Positions 24,200-34,300 of a stretch of 64,000 nt of DNA are shown piece after piece. A program made the position numbers and the translations under genes. This stretch comes from Siphonodentalium dalli. Lineage: Eukaryota; Mollusca; Scaphopoda; Gadilida; Siphonodentaliidae. The stretch's first letter is position 1. Each line of letters opens with the position of its first letter. A model generated the notes under the pieces. The model was not told the DNA's origin, searched no databases, and saw only the letters and a list, made by a program, of their open reading frames with translations. The stretch spans positions 204,897,934 through 204,961,933 of the forward strand of contig CP136063.1 of the NCBI GenBank assembly GCA_032622095.1. Reading direction: 5' to 3'.

Positions 24200-24530
24200 T
24201 TACGCCAACAAAAAGTAGTTTCGGTGACATTTCGTTTTGCATAGCCGGACCGACTCTATGGAATGCTCTACCGTTGATCATCCGCAACTGTTCTGGATAT
24301 GATGAATTCAAAGGTCTTTTGAAAACTCATGTATTCACAGAATATTATCCCGAACATTTGGGCGTGGGACTAATGAACCAGCTTTCAATGCAGTGTCGCA
24401 CGTTTGAACTGTAAATTTGTGAATTTATTTTAATGTTGTTAAGCGTCTTGAAACCTCGGTGATATGTGCGCTATACAAGAAATGTGTGATATGATATGAT
24501 ATATGATATGATATATGTTGAAACAAATTG
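24200..24530 (+). pseudogene. 3' end of a second LINE (L2/CR1-type) with TGATA-repeat tail
   Basis: The end of a + strand reading frame reads FGDISFCIAGPTLWNALPLI then IRNCSGYDEFKGLLKTHVF and stops at 24412-24414. This is the well-known carboxyl end of L2/CR1-like LINEs (FGDRAFSVAAPRLWNSLP...FKxxLKTHLF). The 3' UTR contains TTAAGCGTCTTGA and GTGCGCTATACAAGAAAT, the conserved hairpin region of that group, and ends in a short (TGATA)n array at 24484-24520. Upstream of about 24190 the same reading frame is non-coding repeat, so the copy is 5'-truncated. Confidence 0.8.
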
Positions 24531-26458
24531 TCCATGTAATCCAATTGTTTTCTTATAAATAAAAACGATCCTGTGAAATTTAGCGAAAACTGGCCAAATT
24601 TTACCACTTCCGATCGCCATTTTGTCCGCCATTTTAGATTTTGACAATCGAATGGTACACGAAATAACATAATTTTGTTGTTGCATGTTTCTGTCATAGT
24701 TATAACTTAAATTTAAATGACTTTGAAGTGAATATGCCATCAGGAATGGAAAATGTACCTTTTTTCAGAGATCTCTAGAAAATGTTCCACAAAGCGGATT
24801 TCAGAGGATTTTGGATATGTTGGTCAACAGATTCAGCCCGACAAAATGACACACCAAAATAGCTTATTACGAATTTGTTCTAGGTTCAATTCTTCAACGA
24901 CCAGACTACTTCGATGACGCCGTTTTACACAGACCTACAATTGAGGTCGCGATATATATATCAGGGAACAGGGATGTGGCGACAGGCCGTAGCTGCCCCC
25001 CTCCCCATTTGGTAAACAAAAATATTAATAGTTGGAAATTCGGACCCTCCAGCAGCCTCCGGTGGGAAATTTCAGAATTTAAACTTGTAGAATTGTGTTT
25101 AAATTTTAACTTTCCGAATAGAGTATAGTTCTTTGTTATGGGAATCCTGAAAATATCCACTTGTTAGGGTCCCAATTGGGAAATTCCTACTCAAGAGGGT
25201 GGATGAGAATCAAATGTATTGTAGTTCAGATGGCTTGGCCTGATTAGTCGAAACATGTGGATTAAAAGTTGTCCAATTTGGGAAACGAGGGGGTGCATGG
25301 TGCAAACAATACTTATGAAGCATGAGGGCCTGAGAGGGGTGCACACTTGGAAGTCATGACTGGTAGTGAAATAGTAATTTCTTACGTGGGCATCTCCCCA
25401 TCCAGGACACCTTCGTCACGCACCTACCAACGACGAATTTTTAAAGATGATATAATTATAGGTTACATACTTTAACACAGTTTCTGCAGACTATTGAGCA
25501 ATAATCGTTGCATACACTATAATGCATGTAAACTTGTGCACAATTCCGACATAAGTATGAATGAAATTACCACAATGTTTTCCTTAGAATCACCACACAA
25601 ATTGCCCGAATATTTACACAATTTGCCCCAAAAAATGCTCGAAATTTGAACTTGCAAAAATGTTTTGGGATGGCTACATCCCATCCAGCCCCTTGGTCCC
25701 CATGGATAATTATGGCGGTCACACTACATGTATGTGCTGATATAGATATACGATATTAATTACAACCCAATTCATTTCCATGTTGTCCTATTTACAATGT
25801 AATTATGTAAAAAAAAAAAGTGCTTTCCCCCCATCACATTACATGTAGCCCACCAGCTAAAAAGCCTTCCGATGCACGCCAGAAGAGTGCACGGGACTGT
25901 CGTTAGTCCTTAAGGCGTCCTGGTTGGTAAGTATTTATAGTAAAATTTCTGCCCTACCACAAAACGAGCTGACATTCCTCCCTAGCGACCTGTGCATGCA
26001 ATACAAGTTTTATCTATATAAATGGTGTTGCATTCAACTATATGTCACAGCATAGCTCACACCATAATTATATGTAACCCAACAGCTATATGTACGTCGA
26101 CAGGGTGATATCATCAAATGACCCGAGACGAATATGATCCCCTCGCTTTGTTCCTATAATGAAAGCCCGATATACACACGACATTGTCTTGGCGTCTTCT
26201 GGCAGTATATATCAAATATTCATCAAATAAAGACTGTATATTAACTGTTGATACACTCGCTCATATAATCTGAACTTTTGCAATTAACTCCTATCGTATT
26301 TATCATAACAGTTTAGGATTGCAGTTAGGAATGTCTGTTCGCATGTGAATCGGGGAACACGATATGAAACATATGGGAGCCGCTATCCCGGAAAACAGTT
26401 GATAATGAATGTGAAGATGTTGATGTTACGGGAAACTTGTAAATTAAGGTGGTGTATG
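24531..26458. other. No gene seen
   Basis: Early part (24570-24640) repeats GCGAAAA...CCGATCGCCATTTTGTCCG words also found at 23865-23925, so it belongs to an old repeat into which the LINE end inserted. The rest is unremarkable. Confidence 0.55.
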
Positions 26459-27031
26459 CACGGGGGGAGAACTGCGACGTGAGGATCGGTGGCATTCCGA
26501 TAAAGAGACGGTGGAAATCCGATAAACGAGACGGTTCGCTTTCGGCGACAAACGAGATTTTCTTCGTGTTTGGGCATTAAAACGGAATTGCCGTGACAAA
26601 TCAGGTTTCATATCATCATATAGTTATTTTAGTTACTAATATCCATCAAAATCTAGACGCTACAGTGAGTAAAACCAATAGAATCGCCATTTAAAAGTCA
26701 CGCGACGGTTCGTTTTCCGATAAAAACGAACCGTCGCGTGTCTTTTATGTAAAAACGAACCGTCGCGTGACTTTTAAATGGTTATTCTCTTGGTTTTAGT
26801 CACTGTAGCGTCTAGATTTTGATGGATATTAGTAACTTAAATAACGATATGATGATATGAAACCTGATTTGTCACGGCAATTCCGTTTGAATGCCCAAAC
26901 ACGAAGAAAATCTCGTTTGTCGCCGAAAGCGAACCGTCTCGTTTATCGGATTTCCACCGTCTCTTTATCGGAATTCCACCGTCTCTTTATCGGAATGCCA
27001 CCGATCATCACGTCGCAGTTCTCCCTCCGTG
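26459..27031. mobile_element. 573-bp foldback element
   Basis: The arms are inverted repeats of about 260 bp: left CACGGGGGGAGAACTGCGAC and right GTCGCAGTTCTCCCTCCGTG. Each arm carries AACGAGACGGTTCGCTTTCG-type sequence; the centre repeats ACGGTTCG / CGAACCGTCGCG three times. The right arm has an extra 27-bp repeat (CCGTCTCTTTATCGGAA). Reading frames inside are by-products of the symmetric arms. Confidence 0.85.
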
Positions 27032-27084
27032 GTATGGCTCCTTTGGAGAACGGTACCCCGAGTGTCCTCGATGTCAGTTGACAC

Positions 27085-27420
27085 ACAATGAGCAGAGATA
27101 TAACTTTTACAGGATAGTGGCGGATGGTGTGGCTTTATACATGTAGCTGTGGCTTTGAAACTTTGCATTATGTATAAGTTTGGTGGTGATCGACTAAACA
27201 AATTCTTATCAAATTTAGTGCCCCTCCCCCATCTCTCATCCAAAACGATACAAATTTGGTGTCTTTAAATCACACGATTAGATTCCTTGTACAAATGGGA
27301 AGAATGTTTATCAATTTGGTGGAAATCGGCGCTAAAAATATTGTTTTCAATTTTGGTGCCCCTCTGCCCTTCCGTGCACCCTGACTCGAACGGTACCACT
27401 TTTTGCTTCCACGTCCCTTG
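27085..27420 (+). repeat. Single dispersed unit of the 280-bp repeat
   Basis: Contains AAATTTAGTGCCCCTC, GATACAAATTTGGTGTCTTT, ATCACACGATTAGATTCC, AATTTGGTGGAAATCGGCGC and TGACTCGAACGGTACCA, which are the successive landmarks of the array at 61920-63490. Confidence 0.75.
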
Positions 27421-27464
27421 TGTTGGGATAATACACAGGCCTTCAAATAGTGTGTCTGTCATTT

Positions 27465-27557
27465 GCAGAATGAGGTCCCCAGAGGTTGAATTTAGTGACG
27501 CTAGCACGTACAGCGGGCTAGCGTCACCACATTCACCCTCTGGGAACCTCATTCTGC
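27465..27557. mobile_element. GCAGAATGAGG stem-loop MITE, copy 1
   Basis: Arms GCAGAATGAGGTCCCCAGAG ... GACGCTAGC and GCTAGCGTC ... CCTCATTCTGC pair almost fully around a short ACGTACAGCGG loop. Same family as 27755-27845, 58625-58705 and 58911-58997. Confidence 0.85.
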
Positions 27558-27754
27558 TTAGGCCTCAACTGCTGTGGGAGATCTAGGATCAGATTGTTTG
27601 ATGATTGTTCACCCATGTTCACCCATTAGTCACCAGGATTATGCATTTTAACTTCTGCAAAATTGAGGGTATAGAAACTTCCCAGATGGGAAAAAGTAAC
27701 TAAAACAATGTTACTTTGAGATTATAGATACCTCCCAGAAGATGAGGCCAAAAA

Positions 27755-27845
27755 AGAATTAGGTCACCAGAGCGTGAATTTGGTCATGTTAGCCCGCTGT
27801 GCGAGATAGCATCAACAAATTCACCCTCTGGGACCTCATTCTGCA
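27755..27845. mobile_element. GCAGAATGAGG stem-loop MITE, copy 2
   Basis: Retains GGTCACCAGAG, GTGAATTTGGTCATG and CACCCTCTGGGACCTCATTC. The left arm is more decayed than the right. Confidence 0.75.
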
Positions 27846-27904
27846 ATAAGTTACAGTTTTCCTCACCGTGCAAATTGTAACTGATGGCCATTTCAGTCTA
27901 ACTG

Positions 27905-28265
27905 TCGGATTTTACTTGTACATCTCATATATATTTTGAAGACCTCTGTTTGTATGTTTGTATGTTTGTATGTTTGTCATTTATACAAATCTACGATTCT
28001 CGACCGATCGGGACGAAACTTGGTAAGTGTGTGTAGTTTGACCAGGCGGTGGACGTTGTCGTATTGGCGAGCCCGTGCGGCGCCCGCTTCGCGCATGCGC
28101 AGACGAGAACTCGGAAACGGGTGGAGCTATCGACTTGAAATTTGCTATGTGAATGTATCTTGCCCCGGATACGAATTTTATCGGGTCGCCGAGCCCGTGC
28201 GACACCAGCTTCACAACCGTGTACGAAGTATTGCGCACTCAGGATTGCGACGAAAAATGTAGTCC
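27905..28265 (+). repeat. Inverted relative of the 61090-61680 element
   Basis: Starts TTGAAGACCTCTGTTTGTATG with (TTTGTATG)n, then CGACCGATCGGGACGAAACT, GCGCATGCGCAGACGAGA, GGAGCTATCGACTTGAAATT and GCCCCGGATACGAATTTT. It carries about one and a half units. High CpG content for this window. Confidence 0.75.
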
Positions 28266-29242
28266 CCACAATTTGCCTCTTTGTTTTTGTGTCTTTGTTG
28301 TTGGTGTACTGTAGTTGGACAAGAATTTGACTTTAATGAGCAGATCAATCACTTTGCATTGTATGTGTTTTGTGTCATGCGCGGCTTTTCAAAATAGTAT
28401 TAATCCGCATAATCAATGTAAAGTAATTTTGTTGCGCGTTGCCAAGTTGGCGGGAAGCACGCGCTTATTCGTCTCTGGTGACATAAGGAAATATGTAATG
28501 GCTTTTTAAATGATATATAGGATTTTCATGTGATATACCTACTTTACAACATACTTATTGGTAATATATATACCTCTCTGTGAGACACTTTAATAATGTC
28601 ATGATTGTTATGTATACACATGTTAAATACACACTCTAATTGTATATTTTATGTTTTGGCTCACAGATCCACAGTGGAAATAAGTTTTGCATATAAGACT
28701 GAACATGTGTTATCCTATGTTGTATATACTGTAATTTGATATGTATATTTAGCTGAATAAATATAATCTTATCAGCGGACGACGTCTGAGCATGCATTTC
28801 ACTCACAGTTTTTGGTGTATGATTTTAATCAAACTTGTTATGGATGTTTAATGTTCCCTTGCGATGTACTGTTCAAGGCCTATAATATTGCAAATATAGC
28901 CTATTATTAACACGAAATTAAAACAATAAACACAAACAAACATATAAGAATACACTCACGCTCACGCACCCCACCCTAATTTTACACATAACAGTAACAA
29001 CAGACCTTCCATTTGCAGACCTCTCCGAAAGATTATGGAGATATTTTTCAAACTTGGGCTTGCTTGCGCCCTGAAGTGCGTTCCATTCCACACTTTTTCC
29101 TCTGTATACACCAATCCAACCTAGCGGAACCAGTTTCACCGATGAATTATGGAAATGTTAGGCGAGTTGCATGCTATATGGACCACGCCACGGTCATAAA
29201 TACATAAGTGAATAACTAGCACAATTCACAATCGATATCTTT
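28266..29242. other. No gene seen
   Basis: AT-rich, no repeats recognised. The missing first exon of the enzyme could be here or further upstream, but I cannot support a specific ATG. Confidence 0.5.
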
Positions 29243-30587
29243 TTAGCTCACATGAGACGAAGTCTCCGGTTGAGCTATAGCTATCACTCCACGTCCACAC
29301 GTCCCTACGTCCGTCCGTCCGTCAACAAGTTTAGTTACCATACCCTACAGGTCACATCTTTCATCCGATAGTCACCAAACTTCATATGAATCTTCAGGGT
29401 GACCTCTAGATGGGAGCCATCAATTTTTGCCAAAAGTCGTTAAAAACAAAACATGGCCGCCAGCAGCCATCTTTGATTTCAAATTTGAATACATCGGCAC
29501 ACGCTGCAGTCCGCATTTATTGGAGAATTGACTTGAAAAGTTACAAGCATGTTTAGGATCGCCTTTTCATGGGAGCTATCAAATTTGAAAAATAATATTC
29601 GATGAAAAACATGGCCGCCGGTAGCTATCTTGGATTTTAATCTTTGCATGACTAACTGACCACATCCCCTCAACAAGTTCCGTTAGCATACCCTACAGGT
29701 CACATCTTTCATCCGATAGTCACCAAACTTCATATGGATCTTCGGGGTGATTTTTTTTCTTCCGAATTTGGCTGAAAAACATGGCCGCCAGCCGCCATCT
29801 TGGATTTCCTCTTTGTAGGCTAAATCCTTGGACACACACAACAGGCCACACCCCCCCTCACCCGATCATCACCAAACTTCATATGATTCTTTGGGTGACC
29901 AAAGACTGAAATTAGTTTAAAAACATGGCCGACAGCAGATATCTTGGATTTCAAATTTCAATCCATCGGCACACACTGCACACCGCATTAAATTGAAGAA
30001 TTCTTTTTTTAAATGTACAGGCATGTTTATGATCACCTCTATATGGGAGCTATCAAATTTGAACGATTTTCGATGAAAAACATGGCCGCCAATAACCATA
30101 TTTGGTTTTACTCTTTGCATCAGTTTGCATGACTGTATCCTTTGGCACACTCTACAGTCTACATCCATCATCCGATCATCACCAAACTTCATGTGGACCT
30201 TCGGTGTGACCTCAAAACTGGAGCTATTTTGTTTTTGTGAACATCTCCGCCAACGGCCATCTTGGATTCTACTCTTGGAATGACAAAATCATTCGTCACA
30301 TCCTATTACAGACCATATCCCTCATCATATTATCACCAGACATCATATGGAACTTCGGGGTGATCACTAGATTGGTGCCATCAAAATTTTCCGAATTTTG
30401 TGGGAAAACGTGTCCGCCTGCGGCCATCTTGGACATTAATTTATAAAATTTAAAAATATCTCTTCATGTTCACATCAAAAGTATTACTTCGAAATTTAAC
30501 TTTCCGCATTCCTAATCGCTCCATTGACTGTAACACATGACATAATCCCTCCCCAAGTTGAGCTACAGTGTTATTGACACTTTCATC
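29243..30587 (+). mobile_element. GAGCTA element, copy 2
   Basis: Begins TTTTAGCTCACATGAG, then TTGAGCTATAGCTATCAC and a CGTCCGTCCGTCC run, and ends GTTGAGCTACAGTGTTATTG. The interior is about six 165-bp units with ACATGGCCGCCAG and CCATCTTGGATTT. Several units contain GCCGCCATCTTGG (e.g. 29789). It lies just upstream of the SINE at 30591. Confidence 0.8.
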
Positions 30588-30590
30588 AAG

Positions 30591-31045
30591 GATGTCCCCA
30601 TAGCCGAGGTGGTTAGGCCAATGATACAATCAGCACAGTCTGTGCTAGACGATGTTGGCACGGGTTCGAACCCTGGGCAAAAACCTCTGCTTCCACAATA
30701 TTGATGTTGCATCACTGATTCTATGCCTAATATTAATTGCAGGCCGCGTTGAGTGAACTTATTCGGCCCAAAGACCAGGATAGCACAGAAAAGGCTTCTA
30801 AAAGTGCCTTATTTCCAGTGTTTTGGGATGACCCGGCTTTCAATCATGTAAGTTTGTCGTTTTACCCGTGAATTCATCGCCACGGTAGGGTTTCTTTAAC
30901 GTGCGAACATTGGTGTACATGGGACAGCCATTAGCGTGTAGGCCCCTGATCAGACCGTGTGCCAGGCACTGTCATCCCTTAATTAACACCCTATTGGTGT
31001 AAGAATGCTGGCTTCTGAAACAAACATTTCACTTACCAACCCAGC
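30591..31045 (+). mobile_element. tRNA-derived SINE or SINE-like composite
   Basis: The head contains TAGCCGAGGTGGTTAGG (box A, 30601) and GGGTTCGAACCC (box B, 30662-30673), spaced like a Ser/Leu-type tRNA. The body includes GGTTTCTTTAACGTGC, a segment I recall as common in invertebrate SINE cores. The 3' boundary is uncertain. It ends just upstream of the acceptor of the first visible enzyme exon. Confidence 0.7.
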
Positions 31046-31174
31046 CCCAAAAATATGTGTTGGGAGAGGGAAAACACAAACTCTTATAACAATTTGCTCA
31101 GCCTTCCAGACCTCCAGTTACAACACCATACAAAATATAATTTCAACACTGTCTCATTCATTGACTTTTTTTAG

Positions 31175-31360
31175 CTGAAGCTAAAACTTGGACAGCACTT
31201 GTTGAACTTGAATGACAGAAATAAAAATTTCTACGATGACCATGATGCGGTCATCAAAGACAAGTTTTGTGACCCGGAGCATCCAATCAAGATACAATTC
31301 AAGGACATAAAGGAGGCAGATTCTAACATTCGGAGCGGGATACAGATGACACCATGTACA
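31175..31360 (+). CDS. Exon 1 (first visible exon) of the threonine ammonia-lyase-like gene
   Basis: It encodes 62 residues, phase 0 at both ends, ending with FKDIKEADSNIRSGIQMTPC then T. This is the N-terminal helix of the catalytic domain and the start of the conserved TPC/TPL segment. The acceptor is a T-rich tract ending ttag, and the donor is ACA|gtaagt. The three bases just before the exon are an in-frame TAG and the first in-frame ATG is only 14 bases before its end, so a start codon must come from an upstream exon that I could not identify. The first 40 residues (LKLKLGQHLLNL...) look like a variable lead-in. Confidence 0.85.
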
Positions 31361-34300
31361 GTAAGTATTAACGCGACAGAGTATACAAGAAAACCATAGT
31401 CAGAAATGGTAACGCGCTCAAAATAATATATTATATACCCATGATTGTAATTATAGAATATAAAATATATTGGTTTCGCGAATGACCAACTCAGAATTCC
31501 GTTAAAATGACAATAACAACCAGCACCTAATTAACGAACTGGTGGCCGACTCGGCCGTCTCCGACCACAACCATCAGTGGGCTGCAGAACGAAAAATATC
31601 TATAAAAGCAGTGATAAAAGTTGAAATATAAGACTTACAAATTATCTTTTTCATTTCTTTTATTTGTAATTGACATAGCTTGTCACAACCAAAAATCAAC
31701 ATTATTGACACAATAGTGTAAAGGACAATAAACGATATTGAAATTCCCAACTACACCTTTTACCGGACTCGGCCTCCTGGTCGCGCAGTTCGACTTTTAA
31801 ACTGGAAAACCCATTATCTATAAATAAAATGTCAAGCGAACCATAGCTAGAATTTGGACAACAGTATACACGCGGCGCGCGCGTAATGACTCGGGGCGTG
31901 ATACAGGGGACCCCATGTACAGTAAGTATTAACGCGGCAGTATATCTGATTTGGGATAGGATACAGAGGATCCATGTACAGCATGAAGATAATACAGTAA
32001 TACAATTTCAGTAATAAATTTGTGTAGTGACTCAATCAGTCACAATGACTCAAATACCATAAATCTAAAATTATTTGACAGTGTCAGCATTTTTTCTGAA
32101 TAAATTTATATTATACTTCCGACTATATCCATAGATGTGTGTCATAATATTATTTGGCGTGCACCATCGCATTTATTAATTCCAACCATAAATCTGTAGC
32201 ATCATGCACTATTGGCACGCGAGAGTAATTGTTCAATACAGCCCAGATTAATTATCCTTCTTTTTTTCCAGTTTTCACAGATGTCGGAATTTCTTGGAAT
32301 GAGCGTTTACTTCAAGAAAGATTTTCTTCAATTTACCGGCAGGTAAGAAAATGTTATTACAAATTTTCCAGTCTGATTGATTAAAGTCATATAACGACTT
32401 GAAGCCTTAAATTATATTCGCGTTTGTTACATCCTTGTCCGGATCACGGTTAAAGGCACGTGAGGCCTTAGTTGGGAAAATATTCATATTTGTTCCAATC
32501 ACCGTAAATAGAAAAACATTAAAACGCATACAGTTTCGTTCATATATACCATGACCATCGCGTAGACAGCATGTTATCATAAAGATTTACTATATTTTAC
32601 CTAAGCAAGAGCCTGATTGTGTTACAGAAGACAGCATAATGGTGCTGGCTAATCACACACAAATGGCATAAACGCTCTTTATTCGTTCCATATAAGGAAT
32701 TCACCCACAAAGAACGCTCTTTATGTTTACCATCATAATATAAACAAACACAAGAAAAGTAACTTTTTATGCTTTTGTTTACATAACAATGGTCAAAGAT
32801 ATGACAATAACATACTGTTTATGCGATATTTCTTATTTGTATACGGACAAAGTCGGTCTACATTTTGTTGTTCTTTCTGTTTGTGGCGGTTTTTGACGGG
32901 TGGAAATATTTTCACATGATACTCACCGCCAAGGCCAACCGTACCTTTAACTTGTTACACGTTAAATACTCGTTTACAGACTTGTTACATGTATGTCCCA
33001 GAATGTTTTTTTACTCAAGTCTTAGAATTTAAAAAGGTTGGGTCCAGACTTCCTTCGGAATGGAAGAATAAAGCACAATCCCTTTTAAAGGGATGATGTA
33101 CCCAAATGTTGTTGTTGTTGGTTTCTTTAGTCTCTGAATTGTAGAATAAGGTAACCAGATTTCCATTATTTGCAAGTCTGTTGATTACGAAGTTATGTTA
33201 CGGATGGCAGATTAGCCGGAATGCGAAAATACCAATTGTCGTTGTCGAGTAATTTTGGACAGTTTTCAGGCATATGTATCAAATAAATGTTATATTATAT
33301 GCATACTAGTCCCATATACTCATTAAGTCATTGTATAGTCACTAGACAGAGAGTGGCTTGAGTTTACGCCCAGTATCAACATAATTTTGTACACGGTCAT
33401 GTGTGTCACGTTTTGCCCAATCCACTATCCGTGAATTATTTGATTACGTCTTGTATACGGAAATTCGTAATTTAATTTATGACTCCAGCCATTAATTAAC
33501 TTTAAATCAAATTATTAACTTTGATTTTAAGATAACCTATTAAACTAAACGTTTACAGAACACATCTTCGACTCAAATTACTTAGTTTTCTATATATTAT
33601 CGATATTAGATATTTGTTATTACCGGGAATTTATTGAAAATGGCATAAAGTACCCCTTTAAGACTATTCCTGATATTTGTTTCACGTCTGTACGAAAATT
33701 TAAAAAAACTGGAAAATTTCTTTAATTTTGACAAGTTTTGTTCTGAGTATACTAGTAATATACAGCATGTAGATCAGTAGTGTGTGTACTGATCAATCAA
33801 CCTATCTAATCTATCTTTCCATAATTTGTAGATTCAAATGAGATACGTCTGTTTAAGAGCCCTTCGTTGTCACATTGACTCAATCTATATTATGAGCTTC
33901 TTATAATGTTGTAAACTGACTAAAACTGACACTACAGTACCATGTAATATCATGAACTTTTCAATCGACTCTTGCAATCGAATATTCCAATACATTTCTT
34001 GTATTGTTTAAAATACAATGCCTGAGCTGTGTCGATATTTAATTATTTATCACTTCATTTTGGACCGGATTAAATGCAGCAAAGACTGGTGCCAATGAGA
34101 AGCACACTTTATGATATAATAAACAGTTTTTAAAACATGATATTCACTTTTATGTTATTGCTATTTGATCAATGATGATGACCTATTTTATTGATCACGT
34201 GCTAAACTCAATTGTCATCTGTTCAGCATTTAGTGAATGTAGAACTTCCTAGACGGATATAGCTTATAGACACGACATTTACAATGCCTGTTTGATTTTT

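Noticed and set aside
23743-24414. 223-codon open frame, the longest in the window
   Set aside because: Only the last 70 or so residues match a LINE C-terminus. The earlier part runs through diverged non-coding repeats (CCATTTTGTCC words found again at 24600), so it is not a host gene.
26857-27091. Paired open frames with FIGFPPSLYRN repeats
   Set aside because: They lie in the arms of a foldback element and appear on both strands because of the symmetry.
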